Source: JAHFUS01 sp035689115
GTDB lineage: Bacteria > Actinomycetota > Acidimicrobiia > Acidimicrobiales > GCA-2861595
Assembly (NCBI GenBank): GCA_035689115.1
Contig: DASSMA010000045.1
Span: 41,123-105,122 of the forward strand
Length of the DNA: 64,000 nt
Direction of reading: 5' to 3'
Each line of letters opens with the position of its first letter. Within the stretch, counting starts at the first letter, position 1. Below are positions 37,370-46,048 of this stretch, one piece after another. Under the pieces are notes generated by a model that was not told the origin of the DNA, ran no database searches, and worked only from the letters and a program-made list of their open reading frames with translations. The position numbers were made by a program, and so were the translations under genes.

Positions 37370-38620
37370 GTGGACCGCTTCCTGGTGCGCCCCGGCCCGC
37401 CGCTCGCCGGCGAGGTGCGGGTGGGCGGGGCCAAGAACTCGGTGCTGAAGCTGCTGGCCGCCACCCTGCTGGCCGAGGGCGTCCACGTCATCCGCAACGC
37501 CCCCCGGATCGACGACGTGGACACGATGTGCGAGCTCCTCCGGGCCATGGGGGTCGCCGTGGGCCGCGACGGCGACGCCCTCCACATCCGCCGGCCGGCC
37601 GAGATCACCCCGTCGGCGCCCTACGAGCTGGTGGAGCGCATGCGGGCGTCCATCGTGGTGCTCGGGCCCCTGCTGGCGGCGTGCGGCGAGGCCTGCGTGT
37701 CCATGCCCGGGGGCGACGACTTCGGGTCCCGCCCGGTCGACGACCACCTCGGCGCCCTGGAGGCGCTCGGGGCCACCTTCGAGCTGAGCCACGGGATCAT
37801 CGAAGGCCGGGCGCCGGTGCTGGCCGGCAACCGCGTCCTGCTGGAGGTCCCGAGCCACACCGCCACCGACACGGTGCTCATGGCCGCCGTGCGGGCCAAG
37901 GGCACCACCGTCATCGAGAACGCGGCGCGGGAGCCGGAAATCGCCGACCTGGCCGGCATGCTCAACCGCATGGGGGCCCACATCCGGGGCGCCGGCACGT
38001 CCACCATCACCGTCGAGGGCGTGGAGGAGCTGCACCCGGTTGACCACACCGCCATCCCCGACCGCGTCGAGGCGGCAACCTTCCTCGGCGCGGTGGCGGT
38101 GGCCGGCGGCGAGGTCACCATCCGCGGCGCCCGGGCCGAGCACATGGACATGCTGCTGCTGAAGCTGGGCGAGATGGGCCTGCGAACGTCGCCCACCAGC
38201 GACGGGCTGTGGGCCTTCGCCCCCGGCCGCCTCCAGGCCGCCGACGTCTCCACCCTCCCGTATCCCGGCATCGTCACCGACTACAAGCCCGTGCTCATGA
38301 GCATCCTGGCGGTGTCCGACGGCACGGCCATCGTCACCGAGAACCTCTACGGCGCCAACCGGTTCCGCTACGTCAACGAACTGGTGCGCATGGGCGCCGA
38401 CATCCGGGTCCGCGGCCACCACGCCCTCGTGCGGGGCGTGCCGAGGCTGTCGGCCGCGCCGGTGAAGGCCACCGACCTGCGGGCCGGCGCCGGCCTGGTG
38501 CTGGCCGGGTTGGCGGCCGAGGGCGAGACGGTGGTGGCCGACGGCTACCACATCGACCGGGGCTACGAGGACCTCGCCGGGAAGCTCCGCTCCCTCGGGG
38601 CCGACGTCAGCCGGGGCTGA
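37370..38620 (+). CDS. murA: UDP-N-acetylglucosamine 1-carboxyvinyltransferase MurA
   Basis: It transfers enolpyruvate from PEP to UDP-GlcNAc, the first committed step of peptidoglycan synthesis. The 416-residue protein starts with GGAKNSVLKLLAATLL, the conserved Lys/Asn region, and carries RAEHMDMLLLKL and YPGIVTDYKPVLMSI. The active-site loop reads PGGDDFGSRPVD, with Asp where Escherichia coli has Cys115. This is the mycobacterial form, known to be insensitive to fosfomycin. Confidence 0.96.
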   Translation: MDRFLVRPGPPLAGEVRVGGAKNSVLKLLAATLLAEGVHVIRNAPRIDDVDTMCELLRAMGVAVGRDGDALHIRRPAEITPSAPYELVERMRASIVVLGPLLAACGEACVSMPGGDDFGSRPVDDHLGALEALGATFELSHGIIEGRAPVLAGNRVLLEVPSHTATDTVLMAAVRAKGTTVIENAAREPEIADLAGMLNRMGAHIRGAGTSTITVEGVEELHPVDHTAIPDRVEAATFLGAVAVAGGEVTIRGARAEHMDMLLLKLGEMGLRTSPTSDGLWAFAPGRLQAADVSTLPYPGIVTDYKPVLMSILAVSDGTAIVTENLYGANRFRYVNELVRMGADIRVRGHHALVRGVPRLSAAPVKATDLRAGAGLVLAGLAAEGETVVADGYHIDRGYEDLAGKLRSLGADVSRG

Positions 38621-38627
38621 GCGCGGG

Positions 38628-39278
38628 TCAGCCGGCCTCGCCGACACCCAGGCGCAGCCGGCAATTGGCCCGGCGGGGGTCGTTCGCCACCAGTCCCTCG
38701 ACCGTGACCCCGGTGCCTTCGGCCAGGCCCTCGGCGATCCCCTGGTGCAGCCCGCACACCGTGCGCGGGTCGGCCAGGGCGGTGGACTCGAAGGGGCAGA
38801 CCCGGAGGACGATCTCGACCCCGCCCCGCCGCGAGCGCACCTCGGGGTCGAAACCCTGGCGGGCCATCACCTTGACGATGTCGGCCACCGTGTCGCGAGG
38901 ACCCTCGGAGGGGGCCGCCTCCCGGCCGGCCCGCCGGCCGACCTCGACGGGCGTGTCTCCCGAGCTGATCACCTCGGCCAGCAGGAGGCTCAGCCGCTCG
39001 TAGGGCCCGAGCGTCCCCCACCGGTCGTAGGCGCGCGGGGCCACGGCGAAGACGAGCTTCGGCCGCCCCCGGCCTCCGGCCGAGACTGTGGTGGCCTCCA
39101 CCAGTCCGGTGTCGACCAGCTTGGACACGTGCTGGCGGATGGCGTTGTGGTGCAGCGAGAACTGGGCGGTGAGGCGGGCGACGTCGACCGGCTCGCCGGC
39201 GTCGGCCAGGTACCGGAAGATGGCGTGCCGGGTGGGGTCGCCGAGAGCACGGGCCTGCTGCTGGAGTGTGGGTGTCAT
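38628..39278 (-). CDS. winged-helix transcriptional regulator with Cys-containing C-terminal domain
   Basis: A 216-residue protein. The N-terminal wHTH is of the ArsR/SufR kind (LGDPTRHAIFRYLADAGEPV; FSLHHNAIRQHVSKLVDTGLV). The C-terminal domain has cysteines in LRVCPFES, RTVCGLHQGIAEGLAEG and ANCRLRL, the spacing seen in SufR-type regulators that hold an Fe-S cluster. GGGAGGGGG precedes the ATG. It is transcribed away from DUF2237 and nifU-like genes, which supports but does not prove an Fe-S- or redox-sensing role. Confidence 0.85.
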   Translation of the reverse strand: MTPTLQQQARALGDPTRHAIFRYLADAGEPVDVARLTAQFSLHHNAIRQHVSKLVDTGLVEATTVSAGGRGRPKLVFAVAPRAYDRWGTLGPYERLSLLLAEVISSGDTPVEVGRRAGREAAPSEGPRDTVADIVKVMARQGFDPEVRSRRGGVEIVLRVCPFESTALADPRTVCGLHQGIAEGLAEGTGVTVEGLVANDPRRANCRLRLGVGEAG

Positions 39279-39375
39279 GCCCCCTCCCCCGGTTCGGCGT
39301 CGGGCCCCGTCGCCATTTCTACCATCCCGTCGAGGAAATTCGGCGCCGGGCGCCCGGCGCGGGATACTGCGGGGC

Positions 39376-39765
39376 ATGGCCGATCGCAACGTCCTGGGCG
39401 GCGCACTGGAGCCGTGCGGCACCGACCCGGTCACCGGGTTCTACCGAGACGGGTGCTGCACCACGGGGCCCGAGGATCTGGGCAGCCACACCATCTGCGC
39501 CGTCGTCACCGCCGAGTTCCTCGAGCACCAGCGGGGCATCGGCAACGACCTCGTCACGCCCCGCCCCGAGTTCCGGTTCCCCGGCCTGGTGCCCGGCGAC
39601 CGCTGGTGCGTCACCGCCCGCAACTGGCTCCGCGCCCATCTCGACGGGTGCGCGGCCTTCGTCGTCCTCGCGTCCACCCACGAGCGGGCGCTCGACATCG
39701 TCCCGCTGGAGGCGCTCCGGGAGCACGCCGTCGACGTGCCGGCCAGCCCCGGCGCACTGGAGTAG
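39376..39765 (+). CDS. DUF2237 family protein
   Basis: A 129-residue protein with the DUF2237 opening NVLGGALEPCGTDPVTGFYRDGCC. It continues with DLGSHTICAVVTAEFLEHQRGIGNDLVTPRPEFRFPGL and GDRWCVTARNWL, all highly conserved in this family across bacteria and eukaryotes. Several cysteines are conserved. Function is not established. Confidence 0.88.
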   Translation: MADRNVLGGALEPCGTDPVTGFYRDGCCTTGPEDLGSHTICAVVTAEFLEHQRGIGNDLVTPRPEFRFPGLVPGDRWCVTARNWLRAHLDGCAAFVVLASTHERALDIVPLEALREHAVDVPASPGALE

Positions 39766-39808
39766 GGCGCCGGCAGCCGGGGGAATGGGAGCGGGCCCGG
39801 GCCGGTTG

Positions 39809-39814
39809 TACCGT
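39809..39814 (+). promoter_or_regulatory. candidate -10 box for the NifU-like gene
   Basis: TACCGT lies six bases before the ATG at 39821 and there is no ribosome site in the gap. This is a typical leaderless spacing. Confidence 0.4.
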
Positions 39815-39820
39815 GTCGGT

Positions 39821-40108
39821 ATGGAAGCTCAGCTCCTCGAGGCCATGGACGTGATCCGTCCGGCGCTCCAGGCCGACGGCGGCGACATGCGGCTGCTGTC
39901 GGTCGACGAGGACTCGGGCGTCGTCGACATCGAGCTCATGGGCGCCTGCGGCGGCTGCCCGATGTCGTCGCTCACCCTGAAGGCCGGCATCGAGCGCATC
40001 CTGAAGGACCGGGTCCCCGGTATCACCGAGGTGCGGGCCAAGGGCATCGACTTCGACACCACCGACGGCTTCGACAGCCCGTTCGGGAACGTCGAGACCC
40101 GCTTCTGA
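39821..40108 (+). CDS. NifU C-terminal-like Fe-S scaffold protein
   Basis: A 95-residue single-domain Nfu protein that can carry or transfer an Fe-S cluster. It has VIRPALQADGGDMRLLSVDED and the cluster-binding CGGCPMSSLTLKAGIERILK with a CxxC pair. Its stop codon overlaps the CTG that I propose as the start of the next gene. Proximity to a SufR-like regulator suggests shared control of Fe-S homeostasis. Confidence 0.9.
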   Translation: MEAQLLEAMDVIRPALQADGGDMRLLSVDEDSGVVDIELMGACGGCPMSSLTLKAGIERILKDRVPGITEVRAKGIDFDTTDGFDSPFGNVETRF

Positions 40109-41040
40109 ACGACCCCGCCGCCCTGCTGGCGGCGGCCCGGGACGGCGACCGGGCCTCTCTCGCCCGCCTCATCTCCCTGGTGGAGCGCGGCGGCACCGTG
40201 GCCCGCGGCGTAGGCCGGCTGACCCACCCCGCCGGCGGCCACGCTTACACGGTGGGGCTCACCGGGGCGCCGGGGGCGGGCAAGTCCACCCTCACCGACC
40301 GCCTCATCACCGCCCTCCGGGGCGCCGGTGCCGAGGTGGCGGTGCTGGCCGTCGACCCGTCCTCGCCCTTCTCGGGCGGCGCCATCCTGGGCGACCGCGT
40401 GCGCATGCAGGGCCACGCCGGCGACCCCGGTGTCTTCATCCGCTCCATGGCCACCCGCGGCCACCTGGGAGGCCTGGCCCTCGCCACGCCGGAGGCCATC
40501 AGGGTGCTCGACGCCACCGGCTTCCCCGTGGTGCTCGTCGAGACGGTGGGCGTCGGCCAGGTGGAGATCGAGGTGGCCGGCGCCGCCGACACCACCGTGG
40601 TGGTGGTCAACCCGGGGTGGGGCGACGCCGTGCAGGCCAGCAAGGCGGGCCTGCTGGAGGCGGCCGACCTCCTGGTGGTGAACAAGGCCGACCGTCCCGG
40701 CGCCGACGCCACCGTGCGGGACCTGGAGCTGATGCTCGACATGGACCTCCACCCCGGCCCCTGGCGCCCCCCCGTCCTGCGCACCGTCGCCGCCACCGGG
40801 GAGGGCGTGAAGGAACTGTGGGAGGCCGTCGGCGCCCACCGGGCGTTCCAGGAGGACACCGGCGCCCTGGAGCGCCGGCGGGCCGGCCGGGTGGCCGAGG
40901 AGGTGCGGGCCATCGTGGCCCACGAGCTGGGCCGGCGGGTGGACGAGCGCTGCACGGGGCCGGCGTTCGAGCAGGCGACCGCCGACGTGGCCGCCCGCCG
41001 CACCGACCCGTGGACCGCGGCCGAGGCCCTCCTGGACTGA
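40105..41040 (+). CDS. meaB: MeaB/ArgK-family GTPase (acyl-CoA mutase chaperone)
   Basis: A G3E GTPase that loads and protects B12 on acyl-CoA mutases. It has the P-loop GAPGAGKSTLTDRL, the base-II region VAVLAVDPSSPFSGGAILGDRVRM, ETVGVGQVEIEVAG and the base-specificity NKAD. The first ATG/GTG/TTG in frame is the GTG at 40180, but the family's N-terminal helix (GDRASLARLISLVERGG) is encoded just before it. I therefore place the start at the CTG at 40105, which overlaps the previous stop as CTGA. It probably serves the mutase encoded at 23887, although the genes are not adjacent. Confidence 0.88.
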   Translation: MNDPAALLAAARDGDRASLARLISLVERGGTVARGVGRLTHPAGGHAYTVGLTGAPGAGKSTLTDRLITALRGAGAEVAVLAVDPSSPFSGGAILGDRVRMQGHAGDPGVFIRSMATRGHLGGLALATPEAIRVLDATGFPVVLVETVGVGQVEIEVAGAADTTVVVVNPGWGDAVQASKAGLLEAADLLVVNKADRPGADATVRDLELMLDMDLHPGPWRPPVLRTVAATGEGVKELWEAVGAHRAFQEDTGALERRRAGRVAEEVRAIVAHELGRRVDERCTGPAFEQATADVAARRTDPWTAAEALLD

Positions 41041-41049
41041 CATGCGAAG

Positions 41050-41068
41050 CGCGGCGAATTTCGCCGCG
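41050..41068. terminator. perfect hairpin between convergent genes
   Basis: Nine-base arms CGCGGCGAA and TTCGCCGCG with a one-base spacer (effectively a small loop) lie ten bases after the meaB stop and 17 before the stop of the convergent membrane gene. There is no long T-run, so it may be a bidirectional, Rho-assisted or L-shaped terminator. Confidence 0.5.
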
Positions 41069-41085
41069 ATCGACATGTCGGTGCG

Positions 41086-41550
41086 TCAGGAGCGGGTGCG
41101 GCGCAGGGCGACGAGGCTGGCGGCGACCAGGCCGGTGAAGCCGGCCATCTGGGCGAACCACCACAGGCCGATGGATTCGTGGTGGCCGGAGACCGGGCAC
41201 ATGGCGGTGGCGAAGATGGCGATGCCGCCGGCGGCCACAGAGGCGATCAGGCCGAGCCGCTGGCGCCGGGCCAGGCCGGCGCCCATGACTCCCAGGAAGG
41301 CGAACAGGGCCAGGGCCAGGAGGCCGGCCCACACCGGCTCCGGGGCGTCGGGGTGGGCCGGCGCCGGCTCGATGACCGTGACCGCCACGAGGGTGGCCAC
41401 CCACAGCAGGCCAAGCCGCCGCGGCCAGCCGGTGACGACGCCCTGCTCGCCCAGCCACTCGCCCACCGGCCGGCGCCGGGCGGGGCGCTCGAGGGCGACG
41501 GTGTCGACCCGGTCGTCGTGCAGCTGGGGGACCTTGGTGCGGGTGAGCAT
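41086..41550 (-). CDS. small membrane protein with four predicted membrane segments
   Basis: A 154-residue protein: a charged 40-residue N-terminus (RPARRRPVGEWLGEQG) followed by four hydrophobic segments (LGLLWVATLVAVTVIE, WAGLLALALFAFLGVMGAGL, LGLIASVAAGGIAIFATAMCP, WWFAQMAGFTGLVAASLVAL). GGAGG lies eight bases before the ATG. There is no recognised family. It is downstream of pheT on the opposite flank of the translation operon's end. Confidence 0.75.
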   Translation of the reverse strand: MLTRTKVPQLHDDRVDTVALERPARRRPVGEWLGEQGVVTGWPRRLGLLWVATLVAVTVIEPAPAHPDAPEPVWAGLLALALFAFLGVMGAGLARRQRLGLIASVAAGGIAIFATAMCPVSGHHESIGLWWFAQMAGFTGLVAASLVALRRTRS

Positions 41551-41607
41551 GGGATGCCACCTCCGGGATCGTGTTCCGCCCCGAATGCTACCGGGCCGGG
41601 GACACTT

Positions 41608-43962
41608 CTACGCCCGCAGCTCGCCCCCGTGGGTGGCGGCCACCGCCTCGATGCAGGCGGTGCGCACCTCGGCCACGTCGGCGTCGGTGAGGGTGCGGTC
41701 GGGGGCCTGGAGGCGCAGGCGGTAGGCCAGGCTGCGCCGGCCGGCGCCCAGCCGCTCGTGGCGGTACACGTCGAACAGCCGCAGGTCCTCGAGCAGGGGC
41801 CCGGCGGCCCGGCGCACGGTGCCGGCCACGGCGGCGGCCGGCACGGCGTCGTCGACGACGAAGGCCAGGTCGACGTCGCTCGACGGGTGGCGCGGAACGG
41901 GCCTCGCCTGGGCGTAGCTGTGCGAGGTTGGGAGCAGCCCGGACAGGTCGAGGTCGATCCAGCCGACCCGCCCCTCGATCCCGAAGGCGGCGGCCACCTC
42001 GGGGTCGACCTCGCCCACGTGGCCGATGACGTCGAAGCCGAGCAGCACGCGCGCGGTGCGGGTGGGGTGCAGGCCGGGGGCGGTGGCCGCCTCGATGCGG
42101 GCCTCGCGCCGGAAGGCGTCGAGCACCACGTCGAGGACCTGCTTGGCCGCCGGCGCCCCGCCGCCCTCGCCGGCCAGGGCCACGCCCAGCAGCTCGCGCT
42201 CGTCGGGCAACGGTCCCCGCCGGCCGGTGGGGACCCGGAACACCTTGCCCACCTCGAACAGCCACACGTCGGCGTTGCGGCGGGCGGCGTTGAAGCCCAC
42301 CGCCTTGAGCAGGCTGGGCAGCAGGGTGGCCCGCAGCACCGACTCCTCGCGGGCCAGCGGGTCGACCGCCTCGATCAGCTCGCCGGCGTGGCCGGTGCGC
42401 TCGTGGTCGCCCGGCGCCAGCAGCGGCGGCGACACCGCCTCGCTCACGCCGGCCCCGGCCAGCACGTCGCGCAGCCGGCGCCGCTCCCGCTGGTAGGTGG
42501 TGAGGTGGCCGACGTAGGGGCTGACGGGCACCGTGCGGCGGACGTTGGAGTACCCGTGGTGGCGGGCCACCTCCTCCACCAGGTCGATCTCGGTGCCGGC
42601 GTCGGGCCGGTACGACGGAGGGGTGACCGCCTGCACGCCGTCGCCGGCCGGCTCGACCCGGAAGCCGATGGGCTCCAGCAGGGCGCGCACCTCGGCGTCG
42701 CCCAGCTCGGTGCCGAGGATGTGGTTGACCCGGTGGGTGCGCAGGCGGATGGGGCTGGGCGCCGCCGGCTCCGTGCGCACGTCGAGCATCCCCGCCGCCA
42801 CCTCGCCGCCACCCAGCAGCTCCAGGAACCGGCCGGCCGCCCGGTCGATGCCCTCGGGATCGCAGCCGCGCTCGAAGCGGGCCGACGCCTCGGTGCGCAG
42901 GTTGAGCCGCTTGGACGTCCAGGCGATGGCCATGGGGTCGAAGTAGGCGGCTTCCAGCAGCACCGTGCTGGTGGTGTCGGAGATCTCCGAGGAGGCGCCG
43001 CCCATCACGCCTCCGATGCCGACCGGCGTGCCCTCGGCGTCGCAGATCAGGCAGTCGTCGGCGGTGAGCCGGCGCTCCACCCCGTCGAGGGTGACGAGCA
43101 CCTCGCCCGGCTCGGCCCGGCGCACCGACAGCCCCCGGCCCGGCAGCTTGTCGAGGTCGTAGGGGTGGGTGGGCTGGCCCAGCTCCAGCATCACGTAGTT
43201 CGACGCGTCGACCACGTTGGAGATGGGGCGCATCCCTGCCAGCGTGAGGCGCCGGGCGACGAGGGGCGACGACGGGCCGACACTGACGCCGGTGACCACC
43301 CGGGCGGTGAAGCGGGGGCACAGGTCGGGGCAGTCGACGGCGATGGTGGCCAGCTCCTCCACCTTGGCCCCCGACTCGGCCACCGCCGGCTCGGGGATGG
43401 CGAAGGGCAGGCGCAGGCGGGCGGCCGCGTCGCGGGCCACGCCGGCGATGCAGTTGGCGTCGGGCCGGTTGCCCTCGATGGCCAGGTCGTAGACGACGTC
43501 GGTCTCGAGGCCGAGGGCGGCGGCCAGCGGCGAGCCCGGCTCGGGGTCGCCGTCGAGCACCATGATCCCGGCCGCGTCCTCGCCGAGGCCCAGCTCCCGG
43601 GCCGAGCAGATCATGCCCTCCGACCACACGCCCCGGACCTGGCGCCGGCCGATGGTGAAGTCACCGGGCAGCTCGGCACCCACCGGCGCGAATGCCACCA
43701 GCTGGCCGGCGGCCACGTTGGGCGCGCCGCACACGACCTGGAGGGCGCCGTCGCCGGCGTCGACCTGGGTGACGCGCACGCGGTCGGCGTTGGGGTGCGG
43801 GGCCACGTCGAGAACGCGGGCCACCACGACGTGCTCGACGCCCTGGCCGATGAACTCGATGCCCTCGACCACCATGCCGAGGTCGTCGAACGTCTCGCCC
43901 AGGTCACGCGGGTCGAGGTCGAACGGCGCGAAGTCACGGAGCCAGGAAAGGGGGACTTTCAA
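41608..43962 (-). CDS. pheT: phenylalanyl-tRNA synthetase beta subunit
   Basis: The beta chain of the (alpha-beta)2 enzyme that charges tRNA-Phe. The 784-residue protein begins KVPLSWLRDF. It has an N-terminal tRNA-binding OB domain (HVVVARVLDVAPHPNADRVRVTQVD), the B3/B4 editing region, and a C-terminal FDX-ACB domain (RPVPRHPSSDVDLAFVVDD). The start is TTG, with GAGGAAGCG immediately upstream. It follows pheS by 7 bases. Confidence 0.96.
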   Translation of the reverse strand: MKVPLSWLRDFAPFDLDPRDLGETFDDLGMVVEGIEFIGQGVEHVVVARVLDVAPHPNADRVRVTQVDAGDGALQVVCGAPNVAAGQLVAFAPVGAELPGDFTIGRRQVRGVWSEGMICSARELGLGEDAAGIMVLDGDPEPGSPLAAALGLETDVVYDLAIEGNRPDANCIAGVARDAAARLRLPFAIPEPAVAESGAKVEELATIAVDCPDLCPRFTARVVTGVSVGPSSPLVARRLTLAGMRPISNVVDASNYVMLELGQPTHPYDLDKLPGRGLSVRRAEPGEVLVTLDGVERRLTADDCLICDAEGTPVGIGGVMGGASSEISDTTSTVLLEAAYFDPMAIAWTSKRLNLRTEASARFERGCDPEGIDRAAGRFLELLGGGEVAAGMLDVRTEPAAPSPIRLRTHRVNHILGTELGDAEVRALLEPIGFRVEPAGDGVQAVTPPSYRPDAGTEIDLVEEVARHHGYSNVRRTVPVSPYVGHLTTYQRERRRLRDVLAGAGVSEAVSPPLLAPGDHERTGHAGELIEAVDPLAREESVLRATLLPSLLKAVGFNAARRNADVWLFEVGKVFRVPTGRRGPLPDERELLGVALAGEGGGAPAAKQVLDVVLDAFRREARIEAATAPGLHPTRTARVLLGFDVIGHVGEVDPEVAAAFGIEGRVGWIDLDLSGLLPTSHSYAQARPVPRHPSSDVDLAFVVDDAVPAAAVAGTVRRAAGPLLEDLRLFDVYRHERLGAGRRSLAYRLRLQAPDRTLTDADVAEVRTACIEAVAATHGGELRA

Positions 43963-43969
43963 CGCTTCC

Positions 43970-44998
43970 TCAGAACTGGGAGATGAACCTGATGTCGTTG
44001 TCCAGCAGGACCCGCATGTCGGAGATGCCGTGGCGCATCTGGGCGCAGCGGTCGATGCCGAACCCGAAGGCGAAGCCCGACCACTCCTCGGCGTCGAGGT
44101 TCACGGCCGCCAGCACGTTCGGGTGCACCATCCCGCAGCCGCCCAGCTCGATCCAGCCGGTGCCCGAGCACGTGCGGCACCCGCCGCCCGAGCAGATGGC
44201 GCAGGTGATCTCGAACTCGGCCGACGGCTCGGTGAAGGGGAAGTAGGCGGGCCTGAGCCGGGAGTGGATGCCGGCGCCGAAGTAGGCGTTGGTGAACGTC
44301 TCGATGGTGCCGGCCAGGTCGCCGAAGGTGATGCGGCGGTCGACGACCAGCCCCTCGATCTGGTTGAACGTCGCCGTGTGGCGGGCGTCGGGGGTGTCCT
44401 TGCGGTACACCTTGCCAGGCATGATGGAGTAGATGGGCGGCGGCTGGGCCTGCATCACCCGGATCTGCACCGGGGAGGTGTGGGGCCGGATCAGGGTGGA
44501 CTCCGGCTCGCCCCACTCCAGGTACAGGGTGTCGAAGCCGCTGCGGGCCGGGTGGCCCTTGGGGAAGTTGAGGGCCTCGAAGCTGTGCCAGTCGGTCTCC
44601 ACCTCGGGGCCCTCGGCCACCGTGTAGCCCATGCCGACGAACACGTCCTCCAGCTCGTCGCGGGTCTGGGTGACGAGGTTGAGGTGGCCCCGTCCCCGGG
44701 CCGGCGGCACCTCGGTGAGGTCGAGCCGCTCCGCCTCCAGCCGGGCCGCCCGCTCCGAGGCCTCCATCTCCGCCAGCCGCGACCGGGCCAGCTCCTGGAG
44801 GCGCCGCCGGGCCTCGTTGATCAGCCGCCCCGACTCCTTGCGCTCGTCCGGCGACAGCCGGCCGAGGCCGGCGTTGAGCCCGGCCAGGGCCGAGCGCTTG
44901 CCCAGCACGTCGGCCTCCGCCGCCTTGAGCTCGTCGAGGGTGGCGGCGGCCTCCAGCCGCTCCCGTGCCCCGGTCTCGACCTTCTCCAGTCCCTCCAC
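43970..44998 (-). CDS. pheS: phenylalanyl-tRNA synthetase alpha subunit
   Basis: The catalytic chain of PheRS. The 342-residue protein has an N-terminal coiled-coil arm (about residues 1-95), then class II motifs: motif 2 region HTATFNQIEGLVVD, the Phe pocket FPFTEPSAEFE with a CxxC-rich loop (CAICSGGGCRTCSGTGW), and motif 3 GFAFGFGIDRCAQMRHGI. The GTG start overlaps the histidine-kinase stop by one base (TAGTG). Confidence 0.96.
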   Translation of the reverse strand: MEGLEKVETGARERLEAAATLDELKAAEADVLGKRSALAGLNAGLGRLSPDERKESGRLINEARRRLQELARSRLAEMEASERAARLEAERLDLTEVPPARGRGHLNLVTQTRDELEDVFVGMGYTVAEGPEVETDWHSFEALNFPKGHPARSGFDTLYLEWGEPESTLIRPHTSPVQIRVMQAQPPPIYSIMPGKVYRKDTPDARHTATFNQIEGLVVDRRITFGDLAGTIETFTNAYFGAGIHSRLRPAYFPFTEPSAEFEITCAICSGGGCRTCSGTGWIELGGCGMVHPNVLAAVNLDAEEWSGFAFGFGIDRCAQMRHGISDMRVLLDNDIRFISQF

Positions 44999-46047
44999 TA
45001 CCCGTGCAGCTCCTCGAAGGCGTACAGCGGCAGCGTAAAGCGGAAGGTCGATCCCTTGCCGGGAGTTGATTCCACGTCGAGCTGGCCCCCGTGCGCCTCC
45101 ACCAGGCCGCGGCTGATCCAGAGCCCGAGCCCGGTGCCGTGCGGCTTGGTCTCCGCCCGGCGGAAGAACTTGGTGAACACCCGGGCCAGGTCGCGCTCGG
45201 GGAATCCCTCGCCCTCGTCGGACACGGCGAGAGCCACATGGTCCTCGGCCACGGTGCCCTCCACCCTGATGCCCACCGGCGAGGCGTACTTGCAGGCGTT
45301 CTCCACCAGGTTGGTGAGGACCTGCACCACCTTGTCGGCGTCGGCGTAGACCGACGGGAACGCCTCGGGGAACTCCACTGTGCAGTCGAGGTCCGGGTAC
45401 TCCATGCGCACCTTCTCCACCACGGTGCGGCTGAGCTGGGAGAGGTCGACCATCTGGCGGCGGAGGACGAGGCGGCCCGACTCCAGCCGGCTGATGTCGA
45501 GCAGCTCGGTGATGAGGCGGGTGACGCGGTCGGCGTCGTGGTTGACCTGCTCGAGCATCATGCGCTTCTGGTCGTCGCGCAGGCGGTCCCAGCGGTTGAG
45601 CAGCAGGCTCGTGTAGCCCTTCACCGACGTGAGCGGGGAGCGCAGCTCGTGGCTCACGGTGGAGACGATCTCGATGCCCGTGGCGTTCTGGTGGCGGCGC
45701 AGCTCGGCCGGGCGGAGGGTGAGCACGGCGCCCTCGAGGTGGCCGTCGCCGTTGCGGAGGTAGCGGCCGGTGACGCTCACGTCGGCCCGGTCGCCGTCGG
45801 CCCTGGTGATCAGGATCTCGTGCTCGGGGATGCCCACGACCGAGCGCAGGAAGGCCGACGGGTGCCACCCGCCGTGCAGCAGGGCGGTGCCGCTCGGGGT
45901 CCGCGGCCGCAGGACCTCGCACGGCTTGCCGACCAGGTCGAGGGCCGCGTAGCCGGTGAGGGACTCGGTGGCGGCGTTGACCTCCACGATGCGGCGCTCG
46001 CCGTCGAGGCGGACGACGCCGTCGGGCAGGAGGTCGTAGTCGCCCAT
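44998..46047 (-). CDS. PAS-domain sensor histidine kinase inside the pheST operon
   Basis: A 349-residue protein with an N-terminal PAS domain (GVVRLDGERRIVEVNAATESLTGY), a HisKA dimerisation helix with the phospho-acceptor in IVSTVSHELRSPLTSVKGY, and a HATPase_c domain (N box NLVENACKYASP, DEGEGFPE, GTGLGLWISRGLVEAHGG). No membrane segment is seen, so it is cytoplasmic. It starts one base after the rRNA methyltransferase stop and overlaps pheS. No response regulator lies in the window, so it is an orphan kinase with an unknown target. Confidence 0.93.
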   Translation of the reverse strand: MGDYDLLPDGVVRLDGERRIVEVNAATESLTGYAALDLVGKPCEVLRPRTPSGTALLHGGWHPSAFLRSVVGIPEHEILITRADGDRADVSVTGRYLRNGDGHLEGAVLTLRPAELRRHQNATGIEIVSTVSHELRSPLTSVKGYTSLLLNRWDRLRDDQKRMMLEQVNHDADRVTRLITELLDISRLESGRLVLRRQMVDLSQLSRTVVEKVRMEYPDLDCTVEFPEAFPSVYADADKVVQVLTNLVENACKYASPVGIRVEGTVAEDHVALAVSDEGEGFPERDLARVFTKFFRRAETKPHGTGLGLWISRGLVEAHGGQLDVESTPGKGSTFRFTLPLYAFEELHG

Positions 46048-46048
46048 G

